A stretch of 11,218 nucleotides of DNA from Bacteroidota bacterium (GTDB taxonomy: Bacteria > Bacteroidota > Rhodothermia > Rhodothermales > JAAAOL01): NCBI GenBank assembly GCA_009908885.1, contig JAAAOL010000357.1:1-11218 (forward strand), given 5' to 3'. The notes under the pieces are model-generated. The model worked only from the letters and a program-made list of their open reading frames with translations, had not been told where the DNA came from and made no database searches. This document shows positions 1 to 5,531 of the stretch, piece after piece (position 1 is the stretch's first letter; each line of letters begins with the position of its first letter). Both the position numbers and the translations under genes were made by a program.

Positions 1-4
1 GGTA

Positions 5-24
5 TCACGGACCACGCACCACGA
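5..24. repeat. Intergenic 20-nt motif, copy 1
   Basis: TCACGGACCACGCACCACGA. It matches 8032-8051 at 18 of 20 positions, and 9901-9920 more weakly (13 of 20). It lies in the non-coding DNA downstream of hpf. Bases 1-97 otherwise show no supportable gene. A leftward ATG at 48-46 stays open to the window edge but encodes only the repeat-like sequence. Confidence 0.5.
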
Positions 25-73
25 CAGGCGACACCAGGATCCGGACATCAACACGCTGAATCCGTATAAGAGG

Positions 74-99
74 GAGGTGGGAAGAGGGCTATCCACCTC
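74..99 (-). terminator. Weak hairpin at the end of hpf
   Basis: On the minus strand GAGGTGG (99-93) can pair with CCACCTC (80-74) across a 12-nt loop. The 5' arm overlaps the hpf stop codon at 98-100. No good U-tract follows (CCTCTTAT), so this is at best a weak intrinsic terminator or an mRNA 3'-end hairpin. Confidence 0.3.
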
Positions 100-412
100 A
101 CCGGTGGTAGTCCTTGTCCGTGCTGCGGAGCTTGGCCTTGTAGCGCTTGAGCTGGCGGCGGAGCGTCCGGACGCAGCCGTCGATGGCGTCCTCATGCGTG
201 TTCGCGGCCTCGCTGGCGGCCAGCTGCTGGCGGTACACGTTGACCGTGATCTCGGCCGTCTTGTCCTGGGTGCCGTTGGCGGCGACGTCGAGCACGAGGC
301 GCACGTCCGTGATGCCGTCGTAGTAGCGCTCCAGCCGTTCGACCCGCTCGGCGGCGTAGGTGCGCAACTCGGGCGAGGCATCGAAGTGGCGTGCGGTGAT
401 CTGGGTCTGCAT
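98..412 (-). CDS. hpf: Ribosome hibernation-promoting factor (HPF/RaiA family, short form)
   Basis: A 104-aa protein of the HPF/YfiA (S30AE) family. Members bind the decoding region of the 30S subunit and inactivate or protect ribosomes in stationary phase or stress. The N-terminus (MQTQITARHFDASPELRTYA) and the pattern through residue about 95 fit the single compact S30AE domain. The C-terminus is Lys/Arg-rich (QLKRYKAKLR, residues 87-96). The protein stops near residue 100 and has no dimerisation domain, so it is the short type; whether it makes 100S dimers or idle 70S ribosomes cannot be told from the sequence. The ATG at 412 is supported by a perfect AGGAGG at 418-423, 5 nt upstream. It appears to have its own promoter (TTGACA at 495-500) after the ybeY terminator, so it is probably a monocistronic, growth-phase-controlled gene. 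Confidence 0.9.
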   Translation of the reverse strand: MQTQITARHFDASPELRTYAAERVERLERYYDGITDVRLVLDVAANGTQDKTAEITVNVYRQQLAASEAANTHEDAIDGCVRTLRRQLKRYKAKLRSTDKDYHR

Positions 413-417
413 GGACT

Positions 418-423
418 CCTCCT
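418..423 (-). promoter_or_regulatory. Consensus ribosome-binding site of hpf
   Basis: AGGAGG on the minus strand, 5 nt before the ATG at 412. It is one of only two perfect SD sites placed correctly before a gene in this window; the other serves csp. It fixes the hpf start. Confidence 0.85.
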
Positions 424-471
424 GCGCTGGTTCGCGGTGGATGGACGGAGGCCCACATCGGGCTTAATATT

Positions 472-500
472 TTCTTAACAAAAAGCCTGGCCTTTGTCAA
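472..500 (-). promoter_or_regulatory. Probable hpf promoter
   Basis: On the minus strand, TTGACA (500-495) is followed by a 17-nt spacer and TAAGAA (477-472), within an AT-rich island (TTAAGAAAATATTAAG) unlike the surrounding GC-rich DNA. An alternative -10, TATTAA, lies at 469-464. The -35 is perfect and the -10 is only moderate. It would give an hpf leader of roughly 50 nt. Confidence 0.55.
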
Positions 501-511
501 CGCTCGTCCTG

Positions 512-569
512 AAAATGGCCGGTGGCGCCCCGATTTCCTCAGCGGCAGCGTCGGGTCATGCGCCACCGG
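512..569 (-). terminator. Terminator-like hairpin enclosing the ybeY stop codon
   Basis: On the minus strand CCGGTGGCGC (569-560) pairs perfectly with GCGCCACCGG (528-519). Inside it CCCGA (555-551) pairs with TCGGG (533-529). The ybeY TGA (558-556) sits in the 4-nt bulge ATGA between the two stems. CCATTTTC follows the stem. The U-tract is short, but 15 bp of stem makes intrinsic termination plausible. It separates the ybeY unit from hpf. Confidence 0.6.
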
Positions 570-999
570 TGAGATACCGGTCTTCGCGGCGGTGCATGGC
601 GGCCTTGCCGTCCGGCGTCGCGTCGTCGTAGCCCAGGAGATGGAGGAGCCCGTGGACGACGTAGCGCTGCACTTCCTCTTCGAAGGTCGCGTCGAACTCG
701 GCGTGGCGCTCGGCGGCGGTGTCCAGGTCCACGTAGATCTCGCCATCCACGATGCTCTCCTCGTCGCCCAGCGGGAAGGCCAGCACGTCGGTGTGGTAGT
801 CGTGCTCCAGGTAGGAGCGGTTCAGGTCCAGCACCGTGGCGTGGTCGGCCAGCACGAGGCTGAGGGCGCGGAGCGTGCCGCCTTCCTGATCGATGACGTG
901 CCGCACGAGCCGCTCCAGCGCGTCGGGATCGACGCGGCGGGTGGGATGGGCGTGCTCGATGTGCAGCGCAGGCGGCTGCGGGCCGTCAGCGGCATCCAT
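556..999 (-). CDS. ybeY: Endoribonuclease YbeY (rRNA maturation factor)
   Basis: A 147-aa single-domain metal-dependent endoribonuclease of the UPF0054/YbeY family. It acts in 16S rRNA 3'-end maturation and ribosome quality control. The family signature is at residues 116-126, HGLLHLLGYDD: His116 and His120 are the first two zinc ligands. The third ligand, His in E. coli (GYDH), is Asp126 here, followed by TPDGKAAMHRRED. I associate this HGxLHLxGYxD form with Bacteroidota. The upstream Asp-rich segment (TDVLAFPLGDEESIVDGEIYVD, about residues 70-91) is also typical. The ATG at 999 has no convincing SD. The gene starts 22 nt after the stop of the 1022-1477 gene on the same strand, so the two are probably cotranscribed. 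Its stop codon is built into the terminator-like hairpin. Confidence 0.9.
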   Translation of the reverse strand: MDAADGPQPPALHIEHAHPTRRVDPDALERLVRHVIDQEGGTLRALSLVLADHATVLDLNRSYLEHDYHTDVLAFPLGDEESIVDGEIYVDLDTAAERHAEFDATFEEEVQRYVVHGLLHLLGYDDATPDGKAAMHRREDRYLTGGA

Positions 1000-1021
1000 G
1001 GCAGCGAGGGGCAGGTCCGCG

Positions 1022-1477
1022 TCAGCCGAGGTCGCTGAAGAGCGACTCCGACATCGAGAGGGCCACGCTGCTCATGATGAGTTCGGGCGAGAGCTGCGTG
1101 AAGTCCGTCGACAGGAGCTGGTCGTCCACGTTGGCGTAGAGCGAGCAGCCCGCCTCGCGCTCGACGACGAGACCGTTGGTGATGCCGCCGCGCCGGGCGA
1201 AGAAGATGACCTCGCCCAGTTCGTCGCTGGCGATGAAGCCGGTACAGCCCTGCAGTTGCAGGAACGAGCTCGCCGCGTAGACCGAGACGAGGTTGTTCGG
1301 CTGCGTCTCGGCGATGGCGTCGGGGAGCGTGACCTCGCGCGTGATCTCCAGGGCGACGCGGCGCCCGCTGGCGTCGTCATGCAGCTCGAAGCGGGCGACG
1401 TTGCCTTCGATCTTCGGATCCACCGCCAGCACGGCGGCGATGCGCTCCAGATCGGCGTCGGAAAAGGAAAAGGCCAT
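1022..1477 (-). CDS. Unrecognised 151-aa protein upstream of ybeY
   Basis: I do not recognise a family. The protein starts MAFSFSDADLERIAAVL, an amphipathic helix. It then has a strand-rich middle (about residues 27-105) with alternating hydrophobics, including VALEITREVTLPDAIAETQP, SFLQLQGCTGFIAS and EVIFFARRGGITNGLVVE. It ends in a helical, Ser-rich tail (SPELIMSSVALSMSESLFSDLG). It has Cys78 and Cys110 but no CxxC motif, no signal peptide and no transmembrane segment, so it is probably soluble and cytoplasmic. It is judged real because it is a full-length high-GC ORF, has a normal composition, and lies 22 nt ahead of ybeY on the same strand. No SD precedes the ATG. Position suggests, but does not show, a link to translation or rRNA processing. 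Confidence 0.75.
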   Translation of the reverse strand: MAFSFSDADLERIAAVLAVDPKIEGNVARFELHDDASGRRVALEITREVTLPDAIAETQPNNLVSVYAASSFLQLQGCTGFIASDELGEVIFFARRGGITNGLVVEREAGCSLYANVDDQLLSTDFTQLSPELIMSSVALSMSESLFSDLG

Positions 1478-1603
1478 CAGGCAAACAGGTTACGACCAGG
1501 GTTGACACAGCAGGGGCGCGCCGCCGCAACGGATCGTGGCGTACGTCACCCATAGAGAAGCAACATAGGCGCTGGGACAGCGAAACACAACGACGCGCTG
1601 CCC

Positions 1604-1626
1604 GCTCCGGGGTCGTGACCGGGAGC
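1604..1626 (-). terminator. Hairpin immediately after csp
   Basis: The minus-strand RNA can form GCTCC-C-GGTC-AC-GACC-CC-GGAGC, starting 1 nt after the csp stop codon (1628-1630). The stem is strong, but no U-run follows directly (GGGCAGCGCG, then a T-rich stretch). It could be a terminator or a 3' stabilising hairpin. The remaining bases up to 1477 hold no visible gene. Confidence 0.4.
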
Positions 1627-1627
1627 G

Positions 1628-1963
1628 CTAGTACGACCGATAGGCCGACTGCTCCTGCATCCCGTTCTGGGCGTAGGACGGAACGCCGGACGGCTGCTCC
1701 TGGACGGGCTCTTCCTGCGACGCGGATGCCTCCTCGTCCGACGTCTGCTCGTCGATCAGGTTCACGTTGACGGCGTGCAGTCCCTTCGGCCCATCGTGCA
1801 GTTCGTACTCGACGACCTGACCGGTCCGCAGCGTCTTAAATCGCTTCTCGGTCTCGATCTGGGAATAGTGGACGAAAACGTCCGATCCGCCGCGCGGGTG
1901 CACGATGAAGCCGTAGCCTTTCTTCGCGTCAAACCACTTGACGACACTACGCTGAATTGTCAT
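1628..1963 (-). CDS. Cold-shock domain protein with acidic Gln/Ser-rich C-terminal tail
   Basis: A 111-aa nucleic-acid-binding protein. Residues 4-70 are a complete CspA-type cold-shock domain (SVVKWFDAKKGYGFI...), with RNP1 KGYGFI at 15-20 and RNP2 VFVHY at 29-33. The domain binds single-stranded RNA or DNA and typically acts as an RNA chaperone or antiterminator. Residues 71-111 are an added tail rich in Glu, Gln and Ser with three Tyr (97, 108, 111), absent from the ~70-aa classical Csp proteins. It is probably disordered and acidic and may modulate RNA affinity. AGGAGG at 1971-1976, 7 nt upstream, fixes the ATG. A consensus promoter about 170 nt upstream gives a long structured leader, the arrangement known for cspA. 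Cold or growth-phase control is therefore likely but not shown. Confidence 0.93.
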   Translation of the reverse strand: MTIQRSVVKWFDAKKGYGFIVHPRGGSDVFVHYSQIETEKRFKTLRTGQVVEYELHDGPKGLHAVNVNLIDEQTSDEEASASQEEPVQEQPSGVPSYAQNGMQEQSAYRSY

Positions 1964-1970
1964 CGGAAAG

Positions 1971-1976
1971 CCTCCT
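1971..1976 (-). promoter_or_regulatory. Consensus ribosome-binding site of csp
   Basis: AGGAGG on the minus strand, 7 nt from the ATG at 1963. It is the second of only two correctly placed perfect SD sites in the window. Confidence 0.85.
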
Positions 1977-2045
1977 GCCTCTGGTACTAGGTGTTCGGGT
2001 GAATGTGCGCGATGCGTTCTCGGAAACGGTGAGGATCAAGGGGAG

Positions 2046-2092
2046 CCGTGATGCGACGGGGACTCCATCGGTGCAGAGTCCGATCATCACGG
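2046..2092 (-). promoter_or_regulatory. Two-tier hairpin in the csp 5' leader
   Basis: On the minus-strand transcript CCGTGATG (2092-2085) pairs perfectly with CATCACGG (2053-2046). Inside it GGACTC (2081-2076) pairs with GAGTCC (2065-2060) around a 10-nt loop. The internal loop is ATC against CCGTCG. It lies about 40 nt from the predicted transcript start and 80 nt before the SD. A structured leader controlling translation or mRNA stability is known for E. coli cspA; the same role here is inferred. Confidence 0.6.
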
Positions 2093-2136
2093 GAGCGTAC
2101 TGTCGCCAGGAAATTGAAAGATTTCGTTAATCATTG

Positions 2137-2165
2137 AATATAGAGCGGAGGCGGTACGCTGTCAA
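2137..2165 (-). promoter_or_regulatory. Strong csp promoter (TTGACA-N17-TATATT)
   Basis: On the minus strand TTGACA (2165-2160), a 17-nt spacer and TATATT (2142-2137) give a near-consensus housekeeping promoter. Transcription would start near 2130, leaving a leader of about 165 nt before the csp ATG. The -35 box is the left half of the palindrome at 2160-2175. Confidence 0.75.
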
Positions 2166-2175
2166 CCGGTTGACA
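2160..2175. promoter_or_regulatory. Perfect 16-bp palindrome over the csp -35 box (putative operator)
   Basis: TGTCAACCGGTTGACA is perfectly self-complementary. It carries a TTGACA hexamer on each strand. The leftward hexamer is the csp -35. The rightward hexamer (2170-2175) has no good -10 at 16-18 nt; the best AT element, TATAGC at 2199-2204, is 23 nt away. The site could bind a dimeric regulator or be a back-to-back promoter remnant. Confidence 0.55.
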
Positions 2176-2268
2176 TACCTTCCTCGTGAGGCTCGCAATA
2201 TAGCCCTACTCACAGGAGGAAGACCAGCAAGAATACCCTATTATTCCTAAGGCAACATCGCCTGAAGT

Positions 2269-2311
2269 GCGACGTAGGCGACGTAGAGATGAGACGCGAC
2301 TGAGACGCGAC
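2269..2311. repeat. Two adjacent short tandem duplications
   Basis: GCGACGTAG occurs twice in a row (2269-2277, 2278-2286). TGAGACGCGAC follows twice in a row (2290-2300, 2301-2311). They lie in non-coding DNA just beyond the Uma2 gene stop. The rest of the gene-free stretch 1964-2325 holds the csp leader and promoter (2046-2175) and an isolated rightward AGGAGG at 2214-2219 with no start codon in range. Confidence 0.6.
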
Positions 2312-2325
2312 AGCGGGCTTCGCGG

Positions 2326-2886
2326 TCAGGCGCCCAGAATGTCATCGACGGGAAGCGCCTCGAACGCCGAAAGCTGTGACGGCGCGATCGCCTCGCCCGG
2401 CCCGTAGCGGCGCATCTCTGCGTAGCCGTCCGACGAGGGGCGGCGGTAGACTTCGACGTACTGCTCCTCCAGCGCCACGAGCCACACCTCCGGAATGCCC
2501 GCCCGGGCGTACTGCGGCACCTTGACGGTGCGGTCCTTGGCCAGCGTCGTGTCCGCCACCTCGATGAGCAGCAGCACGCGGTCCGCCGTCGGCACCGCGT
2601 CTGGCTCCCCGGGCCGCAGGAGCGCGACGTCCGGCTCCGGCTCCCAGTGCGGGTCGAGACGCACGGGGTTTTGAACGCTGACGGTGATGTCCGGTGAGGT
2701 GCGCTCCACGAGCATCCTTGTGAGACGGTTGACGCTACCGATGTGAGAGCCTCCAGTGGGGGACATGGCGATAATTTTTCCGTCCAGCAGTTCCACGCGG
2801 TCGTCCTCGCCGAGGATACCGGCTTCGGCCATCGCGTGATACTCGTCGGCGGTGATGCGCCGCTGTTCCAGAAGCACGTCGGGCAT
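2326..2886 (-). CDS. Uma2-family (DUF820) PD-(D/E)XK nuclease-like protein
   Basis: A 186-aa Uma2-type protein. The conserved core is present in order: RRITADEYHAMAEAGILGEDDRVELLDGKIIAMSP (9-43), VSVQNPVRLDPHWEPEPDVALLRPG (69-93), and VLLLIEVADTTLAKDRTVKVPQYARAGIPEVWLV (104-137). By family comparison Glu32, Asp86, Glu109 and Lys122 are the likely PD-(D/E)XK-type metal and catalytic positions. The biochemical role of Uma2 proteins is poorly established; they often occur as many scattered copies in cyanobacteria and other genomes. The frame stays open upstream to 3201, but homology begins just after the ATG at 2886, and longer starts would run into uppP. No SD is visible. It is a singleton with no toxin, methylase or transposase beside it, transcribed divergently from uppP across 142 nt. 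Confidence 0.85.
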   Translation of the reverse strand: MPDVLLEQRRITADEYHAMAEAGILGEDDRVELLDGKIIAMSPTGGSHIGSVNRLTRMLVERTSPDITVSVQNPVRLDPHWEPEPDVALLRPGEPDAVPTADRVLLLIEVADTTLAKDRTVKVPQYARAGIPEVWLVALEEQYVEVYRRPSSDGYAEMRRYGPGEAIAPSQLSAFEALPVDDILGA

Positions 2887-3028
2887 CGCGCTGCGCGGGT
2901 TGATGAGCAGGGTCCGGCAAAAATGAACGACGAAGCGCTCGTAAAGATCAGCGGCGGCTGCGATCTGGGCGTGCTGTTGCGTATCTTCCGCCGCGTTCCG
3001 ACCCCACCCATCGACCCACCCCACCTGC

Positions 3029-3844
3029 ATGACCTGGTGGCAAGCCGCCCTCCTCGGCCTCGTCCAGGGGCTCACCGAATTCCTGCCCGTCTCCTCGTCC
3101 GGCCACCTCGTGCTCGGCCAGTACCTGCTCGGCCTCGACACTACGGCGGCGGGCAACGTCACCTTCGAGGTGTTTCTCCACTTCGGCACCGTACTCAGCA
3201 TCCTGACGGTCTACTGGCAGCGCGTGGGCCTCATCACCCGCGACACCGTGGGTGTGATGCTGCGCCCATCGACGCTGGCGAATGAGTACGCCGAGAACGA
3301 CAACGTGCGCCTCGCCGTGTTCATCCTGATCACGCTGGTGCCCACCGGCATCGTGTACGTGCTGTTCAAGGACCCGCTGGAGGCCGCCTTCCAGAACCCG
3401 CGCCTCGTCTGCGCGATGCTGCTGGTCACGGGTCTGCTCCTGCTGCTGACGCTGCTGCGCCGCAACCCGAACGGGCGCCTCTCCCCGCTCAAGGCCGTGC
3501 TCGTGGGCGTGGCGCAGTCGGCGGCGATGATCCCCGGCATCTCGCGCTCGGGCTCGACGATCTGCACGGCGCTCTACCAGAACGTGGAGCCGGAGAAGGC
3601 AGCCAACTTCTCCTTTCTGATGCTGCTGCCCGTCGTCCTCGGGGCGACGTTGCTGAAGACGCTGGAGCTGGCCGAGGCGGCCGAGCCCGTCGCCTGGGGC
3701 CCCCTCGTCATCGGGACGCTCGTGGCGTACGTCTCCGGCGTGCTTGCCATCCGCGCCATGATCCGCCTCGTCACCCGGGGTACGCTCCACTACTTCGCCT
3801 TCTACTGCTTTGCCATCGGCACGATAGGGCTACTCTTCATTTAG
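3029..3844 (+). CDS. uppP: Undecaprenyl-diphosphatase UppP (BacA)
   Basis: A 271-aa polytopic inner-membrane enzyme. It dephosphorylates undecaprenyl diphosphate to the monophosphate lipid carrier used for peptidoglycan and surface polysaccharide synthesis; overexpression of family members gives bacitracin resistance. Both signatures are intact. GLVQGLTEFLPVSSSGHLVL (10-29) carries the catalytic Glu17, the Ser cluster 22-24 and His26. The second, PGISRSGST (169-177), carries Arg173. Several hydrophobic segments follow (for example about 96-113, 127-143, 196-211, 224-245, 254-271), and the length equals the family norm. The ATG at 3029 places the first motif at its usual distance. There is no SD; three CCCACC copies lie within 26 nt upstream. 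It is probably monocistronic, since 125 nt with a promoter-like element follow. Confidence 0.95.
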   Translation: MTWWQAALLGLVQGLTEFLPVSSSGHLVLGQYLLGLDTTAAGNVTFEVFLHFGTVLSILTVYWQRVGLITRDTVGVMLRPSTLANEYAENDNVRLAVFILITLVPTGIVYVLFKDPLEAAFQNPRLVCAMLLVTGLLLLLTLLRRNPNGRLSPLKAVLVGVAQSAAMIPGISRSGSTICTALYQNVEPEKAANFSFLMLLPVVLGATLLKTLELAEAAEPVAWGPLVIGTLVAYVSGVLAIRAMIRLVTRGTLHYFAFYCFAIGTIGLLFI

Positions 3845-3891
3845 GATTCTCCACATTGAGCCGATATTGGCTAGTACTCGGCGCTGCAGAT

Positions 3892-3922
3892 GTATCAAAA
3901 TGATACGAGCAACCTGTATATT
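3892..3922 (+). promoter_or_regulatory. Candidate promoter with operator-like inverted repeat
   Basis: GTATCA-AAA-TGATAC (3892-3906) is a perfect 6-bp inverted repeat around a 3-nt centre. It is followed 10 nt later by TATATT (3917-3922), a good -10. No recognisable -35 is seen; the repeat occupies that place, which suggests an activator or repressor site. The start of the response-regulator gene is 47 nt downstream. Confidence 0.45.
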
Positions 3923-3969
3923 AGCGCCGTGCGCCTGTTGTCCCCTTACGCACCCTTCGCGGACGATCC

Positions 3970-5445
3970 ATGAAATTTCGCATTTTCGTCGTCGATGACG
4001 ACCGGCATTACGCCCGGTTGCTGAGTTATCGGCTGGATAAACAGGACGAGTACGAGGTGGACGTTTACGGCAGCGGCGAGGAGGTCCTCGACCATCTGGA
4101 CGAAGACCCGGACCTCATCCTGCTCGACATCATGATGCCTGGCATCGGCGGGATGGAGACGCTCCGCCGCATCCGCGACGAGCGCCCGGACCTCCAGGTG
4201 GTAATGGTCTCGGCGCAGGGCGTCATCGACACGGCCGTGGAGGCGATGAAGCTGGGCGCCTACGACTACATCACGAAGGGCCAGGACGACTTCGTCAAGC
4301 TGGACACGGTGGTGAGCAACATCATGGAGAAGGTGGCCATGCGCCGCGAGCTAGACACGCTGCGGGGCGAGGTGACGCGCAAGTACGGCCTCAAAGGCAT
4401 CGTGGGCGACAGCCCGGCCATGAAGAAGGTCTACCGCCTCATGCAGAAGACGCTGCGGGGCGACCTGACCGTGGCCATCGTGGGCGAGAGCGGCACCGGC
4501 AAGGAGCTCGTCGCCAAAGCCATCCACTACAACTCCGACCGCAAGCGCGGCCCGTTCGTCGTGGTCAATTGCGCCGCCATCCCGCGCGACCTGATGGAGA
4601 GCGAGTTCTTCGGCCACGAGAAGGGCTCGTTCACCGGGGCGCACGCCCGCAAGATCGGCAAGTTCGAGCAGGCCGACGAAGGCACGCTCTTCCTGGATGA
4701 GGTGGGCGAGCTGAACCTGGATCTGCAGGCCAAGCTGCTACGGGCGCTGCAGAACCGCGAGATCACGCGGGTGGGCGGCAACGAGACGATCTCCTTCGAC
4801 GCGCGCATCATCTGCGCGACCAACAAGGACATCCTGGAGATGATTCGGAAGGGCACGTTCCGGGAGGATCTGTACTACCGCCTCTTCCAGTTTCCCATCC
4901 AGCTGCCGCCGCTGCGCGAGCGGGGCGAGGACGTGCTCCTGCTGGCCCACCACTTCATGCGCGAGTACACCAAGGCGCACCCCGATTTCAAGAGCAAGCA
5001 CCTCTCCAGCGAGGCGCGCAAGGCGATTCTGGACCACAGCTGGCCCGGCAACGTGCGGGAACTCAAGAACGCCATCGAGCGGGCCATTCTGATCTCCGAC
5101 AGCGACGAGATCACGCCGTCCGACCTGATGCTGCACGAGAAGTCCGCCATCGCACCGTGGACCGAGCGCGTGGGGGCGAGCGAGACCACCAATGGCACGA
5201 AGGCGCAACCTGAGGCGTCGGCAAACGGTATAGCAGAGGGCGAGGAGGAGGACGAAGACGTGCCTGCCGTCGTCCTCAGCAGCGAGAGCGACGACATCCT
5301 CTCGCTCGAAGACCTGAAGCGCCAGGCCGTCGAACGGGCCTACACGCTCTGCGAAGGCAACGTGGACAAGGCCGCCGTCGAACTCGGCATCGGGCGCGCC
5401 ACGATGTACCGGCTGCTCAAGAAGTACGACCTCAAGGGCGACTGA
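3970..5445 (+). CDS. Sigma54-dependent response regulator (NtrC family: REC, AAA+, Fis-type HTH)
   Basis: A 491-aa bacterial enhancer-binding protein. The receiver domain is at about 3-120, with acidic pocket Asp9-Asp11, phospho-acceptor Asp53, Ser81 and Lys103. The AAA+ domain is at about 142-385, with Walker A GESGTGKE (172-179), the sigma54-contacting loop GSFTGA (219-224, a Ser variant of GAFTGA), Walker B GTLFLDEVGEL (238-248), and FREDLYYRL (297-305) near the arginine-finger region. A Fis-like HTH lies at about 448-490 (AAVELGIGRATMYRLLKKY). Residues 393-445 form an unusually long acidic linker (EGEEEDED). Phosphorylation should trigger ATP-driven opening of sigma54 promoters. No histidine kinase lies beside it, so the partner and regulon are unknown. 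There is no SD. Confidence 0.95.
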   Translation: MKFRIFVVDDDRHYARLLSYRLDKQDEYEVDVYGSGEEVLDHLDEDPDLILLDIMMPGIGGMETLRRIRDERPDLQVVMVSAQGVIDTAVEAMKLGAYDYITKGQDDFVKLDTVVSNIMEKVAMRRELDTLRGEVTRKYGLKGIVGDSPAMKKVYRLMQKTLRGDLTVAIVGESGTGKELVAKAIHYNSDRKRGPFVVVNCAAIPRDLMESEFFGHEKGSFTGAHARKIGKFEQADEGTLFLDEVGELNLDLQAKLLRALQNREITRVGGNETISFDARIICATNKDILEMIRKGTFREDLYYRLFQFPIQLPPLRERGEDVLLLAHHFMREYTKAHPDFKSKHLSSEARKAILDHSWPGNVRELKNAIERAILISDSDEITPSDLMLHEKSAIAPWTERVGASETTNGTKAQPEASANGIAEGEEEDEDVPAVVLSSESDDILSLEDLKRQAVERAYTLCEGNVDKAAVELGIGRATMYRLLKKYDLKGD

Positions 5446-5449
5446 GCAC

Positions 5450-5487
5450 GCGGGGCATCGCCGGTGGCGCCGGGCCCGCTGTTTCCT
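5450..5487 (+). terminator. Possible terminator after the response regulator
   Basis: GCGGG (5450-5454) can pair with CCCGC (5475-5479), enclosing a CGCC-GGT-GGCG hairpin (5459-5469). TGTTTCCTT follows. The stem is GC-rich but interrupted and the U-tract is poor. Confidence 0.33.
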
Positions 5488-5531
5488 TGCCAGGCCGTGC
5501 TCTCCATCACCTGCTCCGCACCCCACCGACT

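Noticed and set aside
1..48. Leftward ATG at 48-46 open to the window edge
   Set aside because: The 16 codons mostly read the CAC/ACG repeat motif; no SD and no similarity.
2886..2925. CATTTTTG (minus strand, 2925-2918) as a Bacteroidota -7 element for the Uma2 gene
   Set aside because: One mismatch and no TTTG at the required upstream distance.
2887..3201. Upstream extension of the Uma2 gene to a 291-aa product
   Set aside because: The extra 105 residues have no family similarity, run antisense into uppP, and Uma2 homology starts right after the internal ATG at 2886.
3869..3882. GG-N10-GC (TTGGC...GGC) resembling a sigma54 promoter before the sigma54 activator gene
   Set aside because: The -12 part (CGGC) mismatches TTGC at two positions, and GG-N10-GC is frequent by chance in GC-rich DNA.
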